DNA of 64,000 bases from DASWJZ01 sp963761005 (GTDB lineage Bacteria; Pseudomonadota; Alphaproteobacteria; Rhizobiales; Afifellaceae), in assembly GCA_963761005.1 (NCBI GenBank), contig CAVXFK010000008.1, positions 124,001 through 188,000 on the forward strand, given 5' to 3'. Position numbers and translations under genes: made by a program. Position 1 is the first letter of the stretch. Every line of letters starts with the position of its first letter. Positions 18,333-28,618 of the stretch are shown piece after piece. The notes below the pieces were generated by a model. It was given only the letters and a program-made list of their open reading frames with translations. It searched no databases and was not told where the DNA came from.

Positions 18333-18743
18333 TTACGCCGGAATGATCCAGCGCTGCACGTCGCGGAGCTCGTTCAGCCGGGTTGCGGCGATGCGGCGCT
18401 TCAAATGATCCTCGCCGGCGTCGACGAGGTCTTCCTCGGCGTTCCTGACCTCCCGCGCCAAGTCTTCGGCATTCAGATCCTCAAGCGGGATCGCCTGGTC
18501 AGCAAGGATCGTGAGTCCGCCTGGCGTCACGTTGGCAAAGCCGCCGCGCACGAAGAACTTCCGCACGGCGCCGGAGAGCGTCGCCACCTCGATCTGGCCC
18601 GGCTTCAGCGTGCTCATCACCGGCGCGTGCTGGGCGAAGACCGTGAAGTAGCCCTCTCCGCCCGGCACGACGACGGATTCGACCTCCTCCGAAACAAGGA
18701 GCCGGTCGGGTGACACGAGGTCGAATTTCAGCGGGTCAGCCAT
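18333..18743 (-). CDS. atpC: ATP synthase F1 epsilon subunit
   Basis: Central-stalk subunit that regulates F1. 136 residues; LKFDLVSPDRLL, the beta-sandwich motif VVVPGGEGYFTVFAQHAP and PGGLTILADQAI are conserved. Last gene of the F1 operon atpHAGDC, about 30 bases after atpD. Confidence 0.96.
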   Translation of the reverse strand: MADPLKFDLVSPDRLLVSEEVESVVVPGGEGYFTVFAQHAPVMSTLKPGQIEVATLSGAVRKFFVRGGFANVTPGGLTILADQAIPLEDLNAEDLAREVRNAEEDLVDAGEDHLKRRIAATRLNELRDVQRWIIPA

Positions 18744-18774
18744 CTCTGTCCTTCGTGGCGTCGCAGCTCAGGGC

Positions 18775-20214
18775 TTAGGCGGCCTCGGCGAGCTTTTGCG
18801 CCTTCTCCACCGCCGCCTCGATCGTGCCGACCATATAGAAGGCCTGCTCGGGCAGGTGATCGTATTCGCCGGCTACGAGCCCCTTGAAGCCTTTGATGGT
18901 GTCCTCAAGCTCGACGAAGACGCCGGGCGAGCCGGTGAACACTTCCGCGACGTGGAACGGCTGAGACAGGAAGCGCTCGACCTTGCGGGCGCGCGCGACG
19001 ACGAGTTTGTCCTCTTCGGAGAGCTCATCCATGCCGAGAATCGCGATGATGTCCTGCAGTGACTTGTAGCGCTGCAGCGTCTCCTGCACGCGGCGGGCGA
19101 CCTCGTAGTGCTCGTCGCCGACGACGCGCGGGTCGAGCAAGCGCGAGGTCGAATCGAGCGGATCGACCGCCGGATAGATACCCTTCTCAGAAATTGCGCG
19201 GTTGAGCGTCGTCGTCGCGTCGAGATGCGCGAAGGACGTGGCGGGCGCCGGGTCGGTCAGATCGTCGGCAGGCACATAGATCGCCTGCACCGACGTGATC
19301 GAGCCCTTGTTGGTGGTGGTGATACGCTCCTGCAGTGCACCCATGTCGGTGGCGAGCGTCGGCTGGTATCCCACCGCGGAAGGAATGCGGCCAAGGAGCG
19401 CCGACACTTCCGAGCCCGCTTGCGTGAAGCGGAAGATGTTGTCGACGAAGAAAAGCACGTCCTGGCCCTGGTCGCGGAAATACTCGGCGACCGTCAGCCC
19501 GGTCAATCCGACGCGGGCACGCGCCCCCGGCGGCTCGTTCATCTGACCGAAGATCAGCGCGCACTTGGAGCCTTCGGTCGAGCCGTTGTTCTTGTGCGGG
19601 TCCTTGTTCACGCCGGACTCGATCATCTCGTGATAGAGATCATTGCCCTCGCGCGTGCGCTCACCGACGCCGGCGAACACCGAATAGCCGCCGTGCGCCT
19701 TGGCGACGTTGTTGATGAGCTCCTGGATGAGCACCGTCTTGCCGACGCCGGCGCCGCCGAAGAGGCCGATCTTGCCGCCGCGCGCATAGGGCGCGAGCAG
19801 GTCCACGACCTTGATGCCGGTGACGAGGATCTGCGCCTCGGTCGCCTGGTCCACGTAGGACGGCGCGTCGGCGTGGATCGGGCGCTTCTGCGCCGTCCTC
19901 ACGGGGCCGGCCTCGTCGACCGGCTCGCCGATGACGTTCATGATGCGGCCGAGCGTCTCATCGCCGACGGGAACCGCTATCGGCTGGCCGGTATCCCTCA
20001 CCGCCTGTCCGCGGATGAGCCCCTCGCTCGTATCCATGGCGATGGTTCGGACGGTGTTCTCGCCAAGATGCTGCGCGACCTCGAGCACCAGGCGGTTGCC
20101 GTGGTTCTCGGTCTCGAGCGCGTTCAGGATCGCCGGCAGGTTTCCGTCGAACTTGACGTCCACGACGGCGCCCATCACCTGCGTCACCCGACCGGTCTGT
20201 GCTGCTTCTGACAT
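18775..20214 (-). CDS. atpD: ATP synthase F1 beta subunit
   Basis: Catalytic subunit of F1. 479 residues from ATG 20214. P-loop GGAGVGKTVL (about residue 155), GERTREGNDL with the catalytic Glu, Walker B region VLFFVDNIFRFTQAGSEVSALLGR, and AHLDATTTLNR are all present. The frame remains open upstream into atpG, but that is a shadow. Confidence 0.98.
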   Translation of the reverse strand: MSEAAQTGRVTQVMGAVVDVKFDGNLPAILNALETENHGNRLVLEVAQHLGENTVRTIAMDTSEGLIRGQAVRDTGQPIAVPVGDETLGRIMNVIGEPVDEAGPVRTAQKRPIHADAPSYVDQATEAQILVTGIKVVDLLAPYARGGKIGLFGGAGVGKTVLIQELINNVAKAHGGYSVFAGVGERTREGNDLYHEMIESGVNKDPHKNNGSTEGSKCALIFGQMNEPPGARARVGLTGLTVAEYFRDQGQDVLFFVDNIFRFTQAGSEVSALLGRIPSAVGYQPTLATDMGALQERITTTNKGSITSVQAIYVPADDLTDPAPATSFAHLDATTTLNRAISEKGIYPAVDPLDSTSRLLDPRVVGDEHYEVARRVQETLQRYKSLQDIIAILGMDELSEEDKLVVARARKVERFLSQPFHVAEVFTGSPGVFVELEDTIKGFKGLVAGEYDHLPEQAFYMVGTIEAAVEKAQKLAEAA

Positions 20215-20246
20215 CTTTTCCTCACATCCTGATTCAGGCGCCCGGC

Positions 20247-21128
20247 CTAAACGGCCTCGGCGCCGGAGATAATCTCGATCAGCTCCTTGGTGATCTGCGC
20301 CTGGCGCTGGCGATTGTAGGAGAGCGTCAGGCGGTCGATCATGTCGCCGGCGTTGCGCGTCGCGTTGTCCATGGCGCTCATCTGCGCGCCGTAGAAGGAC
20401 GCGGCGTTCTCCAGCATCGCCTTGTATATCTGGATGCCGACGTTCCGCGGCAACAGCTCGGCCAGGATTTCCTCCTCGTCCGGCTCGTAGTCGTAGATCG
20501 CGCCGCCGAGCGAAGGCTGGCCCGCGTCCTGCGGCACCTCGGCCGGAATGATGCGCTGCGCCGTCGGGACCTGACTGATGACCGAGCGGAATTTCGAATA
20601 GTAAAGCGTCGCGACGTCGAAATCGCCATCGTCGAAGATGGCGAGCAGCCGGTCGGCGACCTGCTTCGCCTCGGTAAAGCTGATCTGCTTCACGTTGCGG
20701 AAACTGACGTTCTCCGAGATGCGGTCGGAGTACTGCCGGCGCAGGATGTCGTAGCCTTTGCGGCCGATGACGAAGAACTTCACCGTCTTGCCTTCCGCGA
20801 TCAGGCGGCGCGCGTCGTCGCGGGCAAGGCGCGCGATGGCGCTGTTGAAGGCACCGGCGAGCCCGCGCTCGCCCGTCGCGACGAGAAGGAGGTGGACCTC
20901 CTCCCGGCCGGTGCCGGCGATCAGTGCGGGCGCCCCGAGCTGACCCTTCGTGGCGCTCGCGATGTTGGCGAGGACCTGGCTCATCCGCTCCGCATAGGGG
21001 CGCGCCGACTCCGCCGCTTCCTGTGCGCGCCGAAGCTTCGCCGCGGCGACCATCTGCATCGCCTTGGTGATCTTCTGCGTCGCCTTCACAGAAGCGATAC
21101 GATTGCGCAGATCCTTGAGACTCGCCAT
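20247..21128 (-). CDS. atpG: ATP synthase F1 gamma subunit
   Basis: Rotor shaft of F1, 293 residues. The N-terminal coiled-coil helix MASLKDLRNRIASVKATQKI and the C-terminal helix (ATRNAGDMIDRLTLSYNRQR, ITKELIEIISGA) are conserved and wrap as the antiparallel shaft. Located between atpA and atpD as usual. Confidence 0.97.
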   Translation of the reverse strand: MASLKDLRNRIASVKATQKITKAMQMVAAAKLRRAQEAAESARPYAERMSQVLANIASATKGQLGAPALIAGTGREEVHLLLVATGERGLAGAFNSAIARLARDDARRLIAEGKTVKFFVIGRKGYDILRRQYSDRISENVSFRNVKQISFTEAKQVADRLLAIFDDGDFDVATLYYSKFRSVISQVPTAQRIIPAEVPQDAGQPSLGGAIYDYEPDEEEILAELLPRNVGIQIYKAMLENAASFYGAQMSAMDNATRNAGDMIDRLTLSYNRQRQAQITKELIEIISGAEAV

Positions 21129-21151
21129 CGGCTGCTAATCCTCCGGCGGCG

Positions 21152-22681
21152 TCAGGCGAAGTTCTTCGCGAAAGTCTCGAGGATCGACTTAAGCTTCGCC
21201 TGGAGCTCTTCGCTGAGCTCACCCTTATCGCGAATCTGATCGAGGACGTCCTTGTGCTCGCTCCGCATCAAGGCGAGCAGGCCGGTCTCGAACTCGCGCA
21301 CCTTCGCAAGCGGCAGCGGGTCGAGCAGCCCAGACGTGCCGGCGGAGATCACCACCACCTGTTCCTCGACCTTGAGCGGCGAGAATTGCGGCTGTTTCAG
21401 AAGCTCGGTGAGCTTAGCGCCGCGGTTCAGCAGACGCTGTGTCGCGGCGTCGAGGTCGGAGCCGAACTGCGCGAAGGCCGCCATCTCGCGGTATTGCGCA
21501 AGCTCGCCCTTGATGCGACCGGCGACCTGCTTCATCGCCTTGATTTGCGCGGCGGAGCCGACGCGCGACACCGAGAGGCCGACATTCACCGCCGGGCGGA
21601 TGCCCTGGTAGAAGAGGTCCGTCTCCAGGAAGATCTGGCCGTCGGTGATGGAGATGACGTTGGTCGGGATATAGGCGGAGACGTCGTTCGCCTGTGTCTC
21701 GATCACCGGCAGCGCGGTCAAAGAGCCGCCGCCGTTGTCGTCATTCATCTTGGCGGCGCGCTCAAGCAGGCGCGAATGCAGGTAGAAGACGTCGCCAGGA
21801 TAGGCCTCGCGTCCGGGCGGACGGCGGAGGAGCAGCGACATCTGGCGATAAGCGACGGCCTGCTTGGAAAGGTCGTCATAGGCGATCATGGCATGCATGC
21901 CGTTGTCGCGGAAATATTCGCCCATGGCGCAGCCGGAGAACGGCGCCAGGAACTGCATCGGCGCTGGGTCGGAGGCCGTCGCCGCAACGATGATGGAGTA
22001 GTCGAGCGCGCCGCGGTCTTCGAGCGTTTTGGCGAACTGCACGACGGTCGAGCGCTTCTGCCCGACGGCGACGTAGATGCAATAGAGCTTCTTCTTGTCG
22101 TCGCCGGCGTCGAAGGCCGGCTTCTGGTTCAGGATGGTGTCGAGGATGATCGCCGACTTTCCGGTCTGGCGGTCACCGATGATGAGCTCGCGCTGGCCGC
22201 GGCCGATCGGGATCAGCGCGTCGATGGCCTTGAGGCCTGTCGCCATCGGCTCGTGCACGGATTTCCGCGGGATGATGCCGGGCGCCTTCACGTCGACACG
22301 GCGGCGCTCAGCGGCCTCGATCGGGCCCTTGCCGTCGATCGGATTGCCGAGCGCGTCGACGACGCGGCCGAGCAATCCAGGGCCGACGGGCACTTCCACG
22401 ATGGCGCCGGTGCGCTTGACCGTGTCGCCTTCCTTGATCTCGCGGTCGGTGCCGAAGATGACGACGCCGACATTGTCGACCTCGAGGTTGAGCGCCATGC
22501 CGCGGATGCCGTTCTCAAACGCCACCATCTCACCGGCCTGCACATTGTCGAGGCCGTAGACGCGGGCGATGCCGTCGCCGACGGAGAGCACCTGCCCTAC
22601 TTCGGAGACTTCCGCCTCCTTGCCGAAATTCTTGATCTGCTCACGCAGGATCGAGGAGATTTCCGCGGCCCGAATATCCAT
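21152..22681 (-). CDS. atpA: ATP synthase F1 alpha subunit
   Basis: Non-catalytic nucleotide-binding subunit, 509 residues. P-loop GDRQTGKSAI (about residue 170), YPGDVFYLHSRLLERAAK and RPAVNVGLSVSRVGSAAQ with the arginine finger region are intact. Starts two bases after the atpH stop. Confidence 0.98.
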   Translation of the reverse strand: MDIRAAEISSILREQIKNFGKEAEVSEVGQVLSVGDGIARVYGLDNVQAGEMVAFENGIRGMALNLEVDNVGVVIFGTDREIKEGDTVKRTGAIVEVPVGPGLLGRVVDALGNPIDGKGPIEAAERRRVDVKAPGIIPRKSVHEPMATGLKAIDALIPIGRGQRELIIGDRQTGKSAIILDTILNQKPAFDAGDDKKKLYCIYVAVGQKRSTVVQFAKTLEDRGALDYSIIVAATASDPAPMQFLAPFSGCAMGEYFRDNGMHAMIAYDDLSKQAVAYRQMSLLLRRPPGREAYPGDVFYLHSRLLERAAKMNDDNGGGSLTALPVIETQANDVSAYIPTNVISITDGQIFLETDLFYQGIRPAVNVGLSVSRVGSAAQIKAMKQVAGRIKGELAQYREMAAFAQFGSDLDAATQRLLNRGAKLTELLKQPQFSPLKVEEQVVVISAGTSGLLDPLPLAKVREFETGLLALMRSEHKDVLDQIRDKGELSEELQAKLKSILETFAKNFA

Positions 22682-22682
22682 C

Positions 22683-23243
22683 TCAGCCGACCTCTTTGAG
22701 CTGTGTCTTTACGTTCATCAATCTGGCGCGAAGCGACGTGTCGATCATGCGCGAACCGACCTTCACGACAAGCCCACCGAGAAGCGCCGGGTTGACCCGC
22801 GCCTGAAGCGTCACGTCCTTGCCGAGCTTCTCTTTCAGCGCCGTCTTCAGCGCCGCGACCTGAGCATCGCTCAAGGGGTGCGCGGAGGCGACCTCGGCTG
22901 TGACTTCACCGCGCGCGCGCGCGGCCATCGCATGAAACGCCGTGATGATCCCGGGCAGTGCGAAAAGCCGCCGGTTCTTGGCGACGAGACGAAGGAAATT
23001 GCCGGTGAGCCCGCCGATCCCGGCCTTGTCCGCGATTGCGCCGACCGCCCGCTCCTGGTCCTCTGCCGAGAACACCGGGCTTGCGACGAGCCGGCGGAAG
23101 TCGGCGCTTTCGTCGAGCATCCGAGAAAGGCTCGAAAGCTCACCCTCGATCGGCTCGATCGAGGATCCTTCGTGGGCAAGGTCGAAAAGAGCTGAGGCGT
23201 ATCGCTCGGCAACGCCGGAAACGGAGGAGGTTCGATCCGTCAC
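22683..23243 (-). CDS. atpH: ATP synthase F1 delta subunit
   Basis: Peripheral-stalk subunit joining F1 to Fo, 186 residues. RYASALFDLA, LVASPVFSAEDQ, NFLRLVAKNRRLFALPGI and the C-terminal GGLVVKVGSRMIDTSLRARL match the OSCP/delta family. First gene of the operon. The Fo genes are absent here, as expected for alphaproteobacteria, where they form a separate cluster. Confidence 0.96.
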   Translation of the reverse strand: MTDRTSSVSGVAERYASALFDLAHEGSSIEPIEGELSSLSRMLDESADFRRLVASPVFSAEDQERAVGAIADKAGIGGLTGNFLRLVAKNRRLFALPGIITAFHAMAARARGEVTAEVASAHPLSDAQVAALKTALKEKLGKDVTLQARVNPALLGGLVVKVGSRMIDTSLRARLMNVKTQLKEVG

Positions 23244-23671
23244 GCGGGTCTCTCTTCCTTAAGCTAAGCGGCCCGGCGACGGCGGGCGATTCTCGGCAAA
23301 GACACGGAGGGCGCGGTCCGGCGCCCCCGAGCCACGCGCGGCGTCGTCTAGCATGGGCTTTTTGGCGGCGCAACACGCCCGCCGCACGCGTGAAACACGC
23401 CGATCGATACGAGGTGCTGTTTCGGTCGCCCTCGCGACGGGTCCGGGCCAAAGGGATGCGATCGAGATCAGAGCGCGCGCTGCCCCTCTTTGCGCCTGCC
23501 GTTCCACGTCGCCGCCAGTGCACCCCACCGATTCTTAAGGTGCCTAAATAGCTTAGCGGAAACTTCGGAACCCACTTCCAAGCGCCACGTTGGCTACGCA
23601 GCGGAGGGCACGGCCGCGCGTCCTGTGCACACGTCGGGACGCGCCAGCCGACAGAAGGACAGGAGCCAGAT
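23244..23671. other. Intergenic region between atpH and the BA14K gene
   Basis: About 430 bases between divergent genes. It must hold the promoters of the F1 operon (minus strand) and of the BA14K gene (plus strand). I could not place convincing -35/-10 pairs and see no gene or structured RNA. Confidence 0.4.
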
Positions 23672-24079
23672 ATGCGGAGAGCCATCAGTGCAACCCTCGC
23701 CTCGCTCGTCATTGCCACGAGCGCCGTCGCGACGACGGCGTCGGCGGAACCCTACCGCTTCCAGCGCCAGGACCGCTTCATCGGCAGCTACTGCGACAGC
23801 CATTGGCGCCATGCGGACTGCCGCGACTGGCGGGAGCACCGACACAGCTGGAACGAGGACCGCTACAACCGGTGGTACCGTGATCGCCGCCACGATTTCG
23901 GTCCGGCCGATGCGGCGGCTGCGATTTTCGGTTTCGTGGCAGGTGCCGCGGCGGGCGCCATCACCGGCGCGGTCGATACGTCGCACCGCGCGGCATGCGA
24001 GGCGCACTACCGCTCCTACGATCGGCACACCGACACCTACATGGGCTACGACGGCAAGCGACATTATTGCCGGCTTTGA
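23672..24079 (+). CDS. BA14K-family secreted protein
   Basis: 135 residues with a signal peptide cleaved near ATTASAEPY. The middle is rich in His, Arg, Trp and Tyr. A glycine/alanine-rich hydrophobic span (AAAIFGFVAGAAAGAITGAV) follows, then the C-terminal BA14K pattern AACEAHYRSYDRHTDTYMGY with closing HYCRL. The family is named after a Brucella immunoreactive protein with lectin-like properties; the function here is unknown. Confidence 0.85.
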   Translation: MRRAISATLASLVIATSAVATTASAEPYRFQRQDRFIGSYCDSHWRHADCRDWREHRHSWNEDRYNRWYRDRRHDFGPADAAAAIFGFVAGAAAGAITGAVDTSHRAACEAHYRSYDRHTDTYMGYDGKRHYCRL

Positions 24080-24133
24080 GCGGTGGATCTTGTTTGAGAG
24101 TTGCGGAGCCGGCCCCGAACCGGCTCCTCTTCC

Positions 24134-26294
24134 TCACAGGAAGCTCATCGGGTCGATGTCGATCGCGACTCTTGATCGAGCCGCGCGCCTTCGGCGCTCT
24201 CCGAAGCCAGGCGCGGAGCCAATCGTGCAGCCGGCTCGCCCTGTCGGACTGCGCCAGCAGCCGGAAGCGATAGCGGCCACGCAGCACTGCGAAAGGCGCC
24301 TCCGCCGGCCCCCATAGCCTGACCCCCTCCTCCATCGGCGCGGCCATCGCCATCTCCTTGGCATGCGCTTCCGCCGTCGGCCGGTCGGCGGCCGAGACGA
24401 TGATAGAGGCGAGGCGGCCGAAGGGCGGCAAGTGGCCGCGCCGTCTCGTCTCGATCTCGCTCGCATAGAAAGCCTCGCGATCGCCGGAGACCAGCGCCTG
24501 CACTACGGGATGGTCGGGCGAATAGGTCTGGATCAGGCCGCGGCTGACCTGTCCCACCCGCCCTGCACGACCGGTGACTTGCGTCAGAAGCTGCCAGGTG
24601 CGCTCCGCGGCGCGCGGGTCGCCGTGCGACAAACCGAGATCGGCGTCGACCACGCCGACCAGCGACAGGCCGGGAAAATTGTGGCCCTTCGCGACGAGCT
24701 GCGTGCCGACGATGATATCCACCTCGCCGCGCGCAATCGCGTCGAGCTCGGCACGCACACGTTCCCAGCCGCCCAGCATATCGCTCGACATGACGAGCGT
24801 GCGCGCGTTCGGGAAGCGGTCGAGCACCTCCTCCTGCAGGCGCTCGACGCCCGGGCCGATAGCGACCAGGCTCTCCTCGGCGCCGCAGTTCGGGCAGGTC
24901 TCCGGCCGCTTCTCCTCGTGGCCGCAATGGTGGCAGACGAGAAGCTTTCGGAAGCGATGCTCGACCAGCCATGTCGAGCAGTTCGGACAGGCCATGCGGT
25001 GGCCGCACGTGCGGCAGAGCGTCAGCGGAGCGTAGCCGCGGCGATTGAGGAAGAGGAGCGCCTGCTCGCGCTTCTCAATTGTCTCCGTTACGGCCTCGAC
25101 CAGCGGCGGGGAGAGCCAGCGTCCGCGCTCCGGTGCGTGGCGCTTCAGATCGATGGACGCGATCTCCGGCGAAACCGCGACACCGAAGCGCGCCGGCAGC
25201 CGCAAATGCCGGTAGCGGCCGCGGTCGGCGTTGACGCGGCTTTCGACCGATGGCGTGGCGGAAGAAAGCACGACGGGGAAGCCGGAGAGATTGCCGCGTA
25301 CTACCGCCATGTCGCGGGCGTGGTAGGTGACGCCTTCCTCCTGCTTGTAGGCCTGGTCGTGCTCCTCATCGACCACGATCAGCCCAAGATTCGAAAACGG
25401 TAGGAAGAGCGCAGAGCGCGCGCCGACCAGCGCACGCACCTCGCCCCGCGCAACCGCGCGCCAGACGCGCGTTCGCGTCTTCGTGCCGACCTCCGAGTGC
25501 CACTCTGCGGGCCGCGAGCCGAAGCGCGCGGCGAAGCGGTCGAGGAACGCCCCGGTCAGCGCGATCTCGGGCAACAGGATCAGCGCCTGCTTGTCGCGGC
25601 GAAGCGTCTCCGCGACGGCCTCGAAATAGACCTCCGTCTTGCCGGAGCCGGTGACGCCATCGAGGAGCGACACGGAGAAAGCATCGCGCACGCTATCGCG
25701 CAGCACCGCCGCTGCACGCTCCTGCTCCTCCGAAAGCTCAGGGCGCGAATGGTCGGGGTCGAGGTCCGCGGCGATCGGGCGCGCGGGGATCGCGACGCGC
25801 TCCAGCGTGCCGCCCAGAAGAAGCCCGTCGATGACGCCGGACGAGACGCCGGCCGCGGCGGCCAGTCCCGATTTCGACCAGGCGAGGCCGTCGGCGGCAG
25901 CGTCGAGCACCCGCTTCCGGGCGGCCGTCATGCGGTCGGGCGGTGCGCCGGAGAGGCGCACGCCGACGATCGGCTTCTCTGGCTGGAACGCCTGCGGCGC
26001 GCGGAGCACCATGCGGAGCACCATGCCGCGCGGGGTGAGCGTGTAGTCCGCCACCCAGTCGACGAAGCGGATCAGCGCGTCGGGGAGAGGTGGCGCGTCG
26101 AAAATGTGCTCGATCTCGCGGAGCTTCTTCGGCGCCACGTCGTCGGGCGCTGCTTTCCAGACCGCGCCCATGACGAGCCGCGTACCGAGCGGCACCACGA
26201 CAATCGTGCCCGGAGCGAGATCGCGGTCCGAGGCATACGTGTAGGGACCGTCGACCGCGACCGGCACGAGCACGGGGAGGAGATGGGACGCCAT
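24134..26294 (-). CDS. priA: Primosomal replication-restart helicase PriA (frameshifted near the end)
   Basis: 3'-5' helicase that reloads the replisome at stalled forks. From ATG 26294 the corrected length is about 719 residues. The N-terminal fork-binding domain starts LPVLVPVAVDGPYTYA. Walker A is GVTGSGKTEVY and motif II is VVDEEHDQAYKQEE. Eight zinc-binding Cys occur in CRTCGHRMACPNC and the following VCHHCGH and CPNCGAEE. In the last 15 codons one extra base (a T at 24172-24173) throws the frame. Removing it restores the canonical ending SIRVAIDIDPMSFL and a stop at 24134. A sequencing insertion is the likeliest cause. Confidence 0.9.
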
Positions 26295-26511
26295 TATCCC
26301 GCTCCGTAGCGCGCGGAGACCCTCTCCCCGCAACCCGGATGTTCCCGGGTTGCTCGTCCCCCACGCCGCAGCCGGGACCACCGGACTTCGGTCGGAGGAG
26401 GGTTTGGGTGCGCTGACCGCAAATGACCGGGCTGACGGAGGCAACTCATTTGAAGTAGAAGGAAGCGCGAACGATATCCGGCTGCAATGCAGGCCCAGCG
26501 GGGAGCACGTT

Positions 26512-27165
26512 ATGAAATTCTTCGTCGACACCGCGGACGTCGCGGAAATCCGCGATCTGAACGAGACCGGCCTCCTTGACGGGGTTACCACCAACCCGTC
26601 GCTCATCATGAAATCGGGGCGGCCGATGCTTGAGGTGATCAAGGAGATCTGCGGGATCGTGGAGGGCGAGGTCTCGGCCGAGGTCGCCGCCACCGATTTC
26701 GACGGCATGATGACGGAGGGCAAGAAGCTCGCCGCGATCGCCGACAACGTGGCGGTGAAGGTGCCGCTCACCTGGGACGGGCTGAAAGCCTGCCGTTCGC
26801 TTCGCCAGCTCGGCCACAAGGTCAACGTCACGCTCTGCTTCAGCGCCAATCAGGCGTTGCTTGCGGCAAAAGCCGGCGCCACCTTCATCTCGCCCTTCGT
26901 CGGGCGGCTCGACGATATCAACCTCGACGGCATGGAGCTGATCGGGGATATCCGAGCGATCTACGACAATTACGATTTCGAGACGCAGATTCTCGCCGCC
27001 TCGATCCGCACACCGAACCACGTGAAGGAGGCGGCGCTCGCCGGCGCCGACGTGGCGACCGTGCCGGCGCCGGTCCTGAAGTCGCTTGCCAAGCACCCGC
27101 TCACCGACAAGGGCCTGGAAACCTTCCTGGCCGACTGGAAGAAGACGGGGCAGAAGATCGTCTAG
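26512..27165 (+). CDS. Fructose-6-phosphate aldolase / small transaldolase
   Basis: 217 residues, the short transaldolase class (TalC/FSA). MKFFVDTADVAEI, GVTTNPSLI, the Schiff-base Lys in NVAVKVPLT, NVTLCFSANQALLAAKAGA, FISPFVGRLDD and AASIRTPNHV are conserved. Cytosolic, pentose phosphate pathway or related aldol chemistry. The choice between transaldolase and fructose-6-phosphate aldolase cannot be made by eye. Sits between priA and xerC, as in other Hyphomicrobiales. Confidence 0.92.
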   Translation: MKFFVDTADVAEIRDLNETGLLDGVTTNPSLIMKSGRPMLEVIKEICGIVEGEVSAEVAATDFDGMMTEGKKLAAIADNVAVKVPLTWDGLKACRSLRQLGHKVNVTLCFSANQALLAAKAGATFISPFVGRLDDINLDGMELIGDIRAIYDNYDFETQILAASIRTPNHVKEAALAGADVATVPAPVLKSLAKHPLTDKGLETFLADWKKTGQKIV

Positions 27166-27244
27166 GCACCGGCTCTCGCTTTGGGTCACCGAAAGTAAAG
27201 GCCGAAATCGGCGATCGTGCGCGTCATCTCTTTCGGGTGCGCGC

Positions 27245-28202
27245 ATGGGCTCCGTGACTGAAGCTGATCGTCTGCTCATAACGGCCGCGCCGGGGCTCCG
27301 GCAAGCGGCGCTCGACTGGGCGGAGCACCTCGGGCTTGAGCGACGGCTTTCGCCAAAGACGCTGGAAGCTTACAGCCGTGACCTCGAGCAGTTTCTCCGC
27401 TTCCTGACGGATCATCTGGGGGAACCGCCCTCGCCCGCTTCGATCTCGGACCTACGGCCAGCCGACGTCCGTGCCTTCATGGCACATCGGCGAACCGACG
27501 GCGCCGGGGCGCGCACGCTCGGGCGGCAGATCGCTGCGCTTCGCTCCTTCGCCCGCTTCTGCGAACGGCGCGGGATCGCCGCGACAACGGCATTTTCCAG
27601 CGTGCGTCCTCCAAAGCAGCCGAAGAGCCTCCCGAAGGCGCTCTCCATCGGAGAAAGCGCCGCGCTGATCGAGACATCGGCGACATTGTCGGAGGAGCCG
27701 TGGATCGCGGCGCGCGATCTTGCGGTGCTGATGCTTCTATACGGATGCGGCCTGCGCATCTCCGAGGCTCTCGGGCTGAAGCGGGCGGAGGCGCCGGTCG
27801 GCGCGACGGAGGTGATCCGTGTCGTCGGCAAAGGCGGACGCGAGCGGATCGTTCCGGTGCTCCCTGCGGTTCGGCGCGCAGTCGACGCCTACGTCGCGCT
27901 CGTTCCCTTCCCGCTTGAGCCCGACATGACGCTCTTCCGCGGCGCGCGCGGCGGGCCGCTCTCGCCGCGCCTCATTCAGCTCGCGATCGCGCGGCTTCGC
28001 GGCGCGGCTCGGACTTGAGGCAACAGTCACGCCGCACGCGCTCCGCCATTCCTTCGCGACGCATCTTCTTGGACGTGGCGGCGATCTTCGCACCATCCAA
28101 GAGCTTCTCGGCCACGCCAGCCTGTCGACCACGCAGATCTACACCAGCGTCGACACGGAGCGGCTTCTCGACGCCTACCGAAAGGCGCATCCGCGTGCCT
28201 GA
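27245..28202 (+). CDS. xerC: Tyrosine recombinase XerC (frameshifted as sequenced)
   Basis: Partner of XerD at dif. From ATG 27245 (MGSVTEADRLL). Catalytic Arg lies in YGCGLRISEALGL and Lys in VVGKGGRERIVPVLP. The frame as read stops at 28018, before the C-terminal catalytic motifs. Those follow directly in another frame: TPHALRHSFATHLL, then LLGHASLSTTQIYTSVD with the nucleophilic Tyr, ending at 28202. Removing one base near 28008-28010 joins the two at RLRGAAGLEATVTPHALRH, with normal family length (about 318). Probably a sequencing insertion. Confidence 0.88.
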
Positions 28203-28304
28203 GCCGGCAAACCAATCCAATCACCGCTTCTTGAACGGCGCCGGGTTGCTGCCGGGCCGAAAAGCCGTAGGATTTGATCCTTCGAGCTCGATTAGGAGGT
28301 CTCG

Positions 28305-28526
28305 ATGCAAAAGCTCCTCACTGGCCTTGCGGTGGCGGCGGCTTTCGCGGTTTCCGCGGCGGCGAGCCAAGCGTGCGATTTCCACGCAAGCCAGGTGACC
28401 GCCAGCGCTCCGAGCGAAGAGGTGGTCGCGATGAGTAGCGTGAAAGACGCGACAGCACCTGTCGTCATCACGGCCGATCAAACGTGCCCGGCGGGCCAAG
28501 CGAATTGCGTACCGGCGGGTAAGTAA
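28305..28526 (+). CDS. Small secreted protein of unknown function
   Basis: 73 residues with a textbook signal peptide (LLTGLAVAAAFAVSAAASQA) and an AGGAGG ribosome site. The mature part is about 50 residues with three Cys (ACDFH, QTCPAGQANCVPAGK). I recognise no family. Confidence 0.65.
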   Translation: MQKLLTGLAVAAAFAVSAAASQACDFHASQVTASAPSEEVVAMSSVKDATAPVVITADQTCPAGQANCVPAGK

Positions 28527-28556
28527 GCTTCTCCTCCATGTCCTGATGTTGCGGTG

Positions 28557-28582
28557 GACGCCGGCCCTCGGGCCGGCGTCCA
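28557..28582. terminator. Strong GC hairpin between convergent genes
   Basis: GACGCCGGCCC and GGGCCGGCGTC form a perfect 11-base stem with a two-base apex between the small secreted protein gene and gntK, which converge here. It can end transcription from both sides, although the T-tracts are weak. Confidence 0.6.
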
Positions 28583-28618
28583 CATTTTCGCGCCTGCGGC
28601 CCCTGAAGGGGCAAAACC

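Noticed and set aside
20215..21222. Upstream extension of atpD
   Set aside because: It is the wrong-frame reading of atpG; the conserved AtpD start is at 20214.
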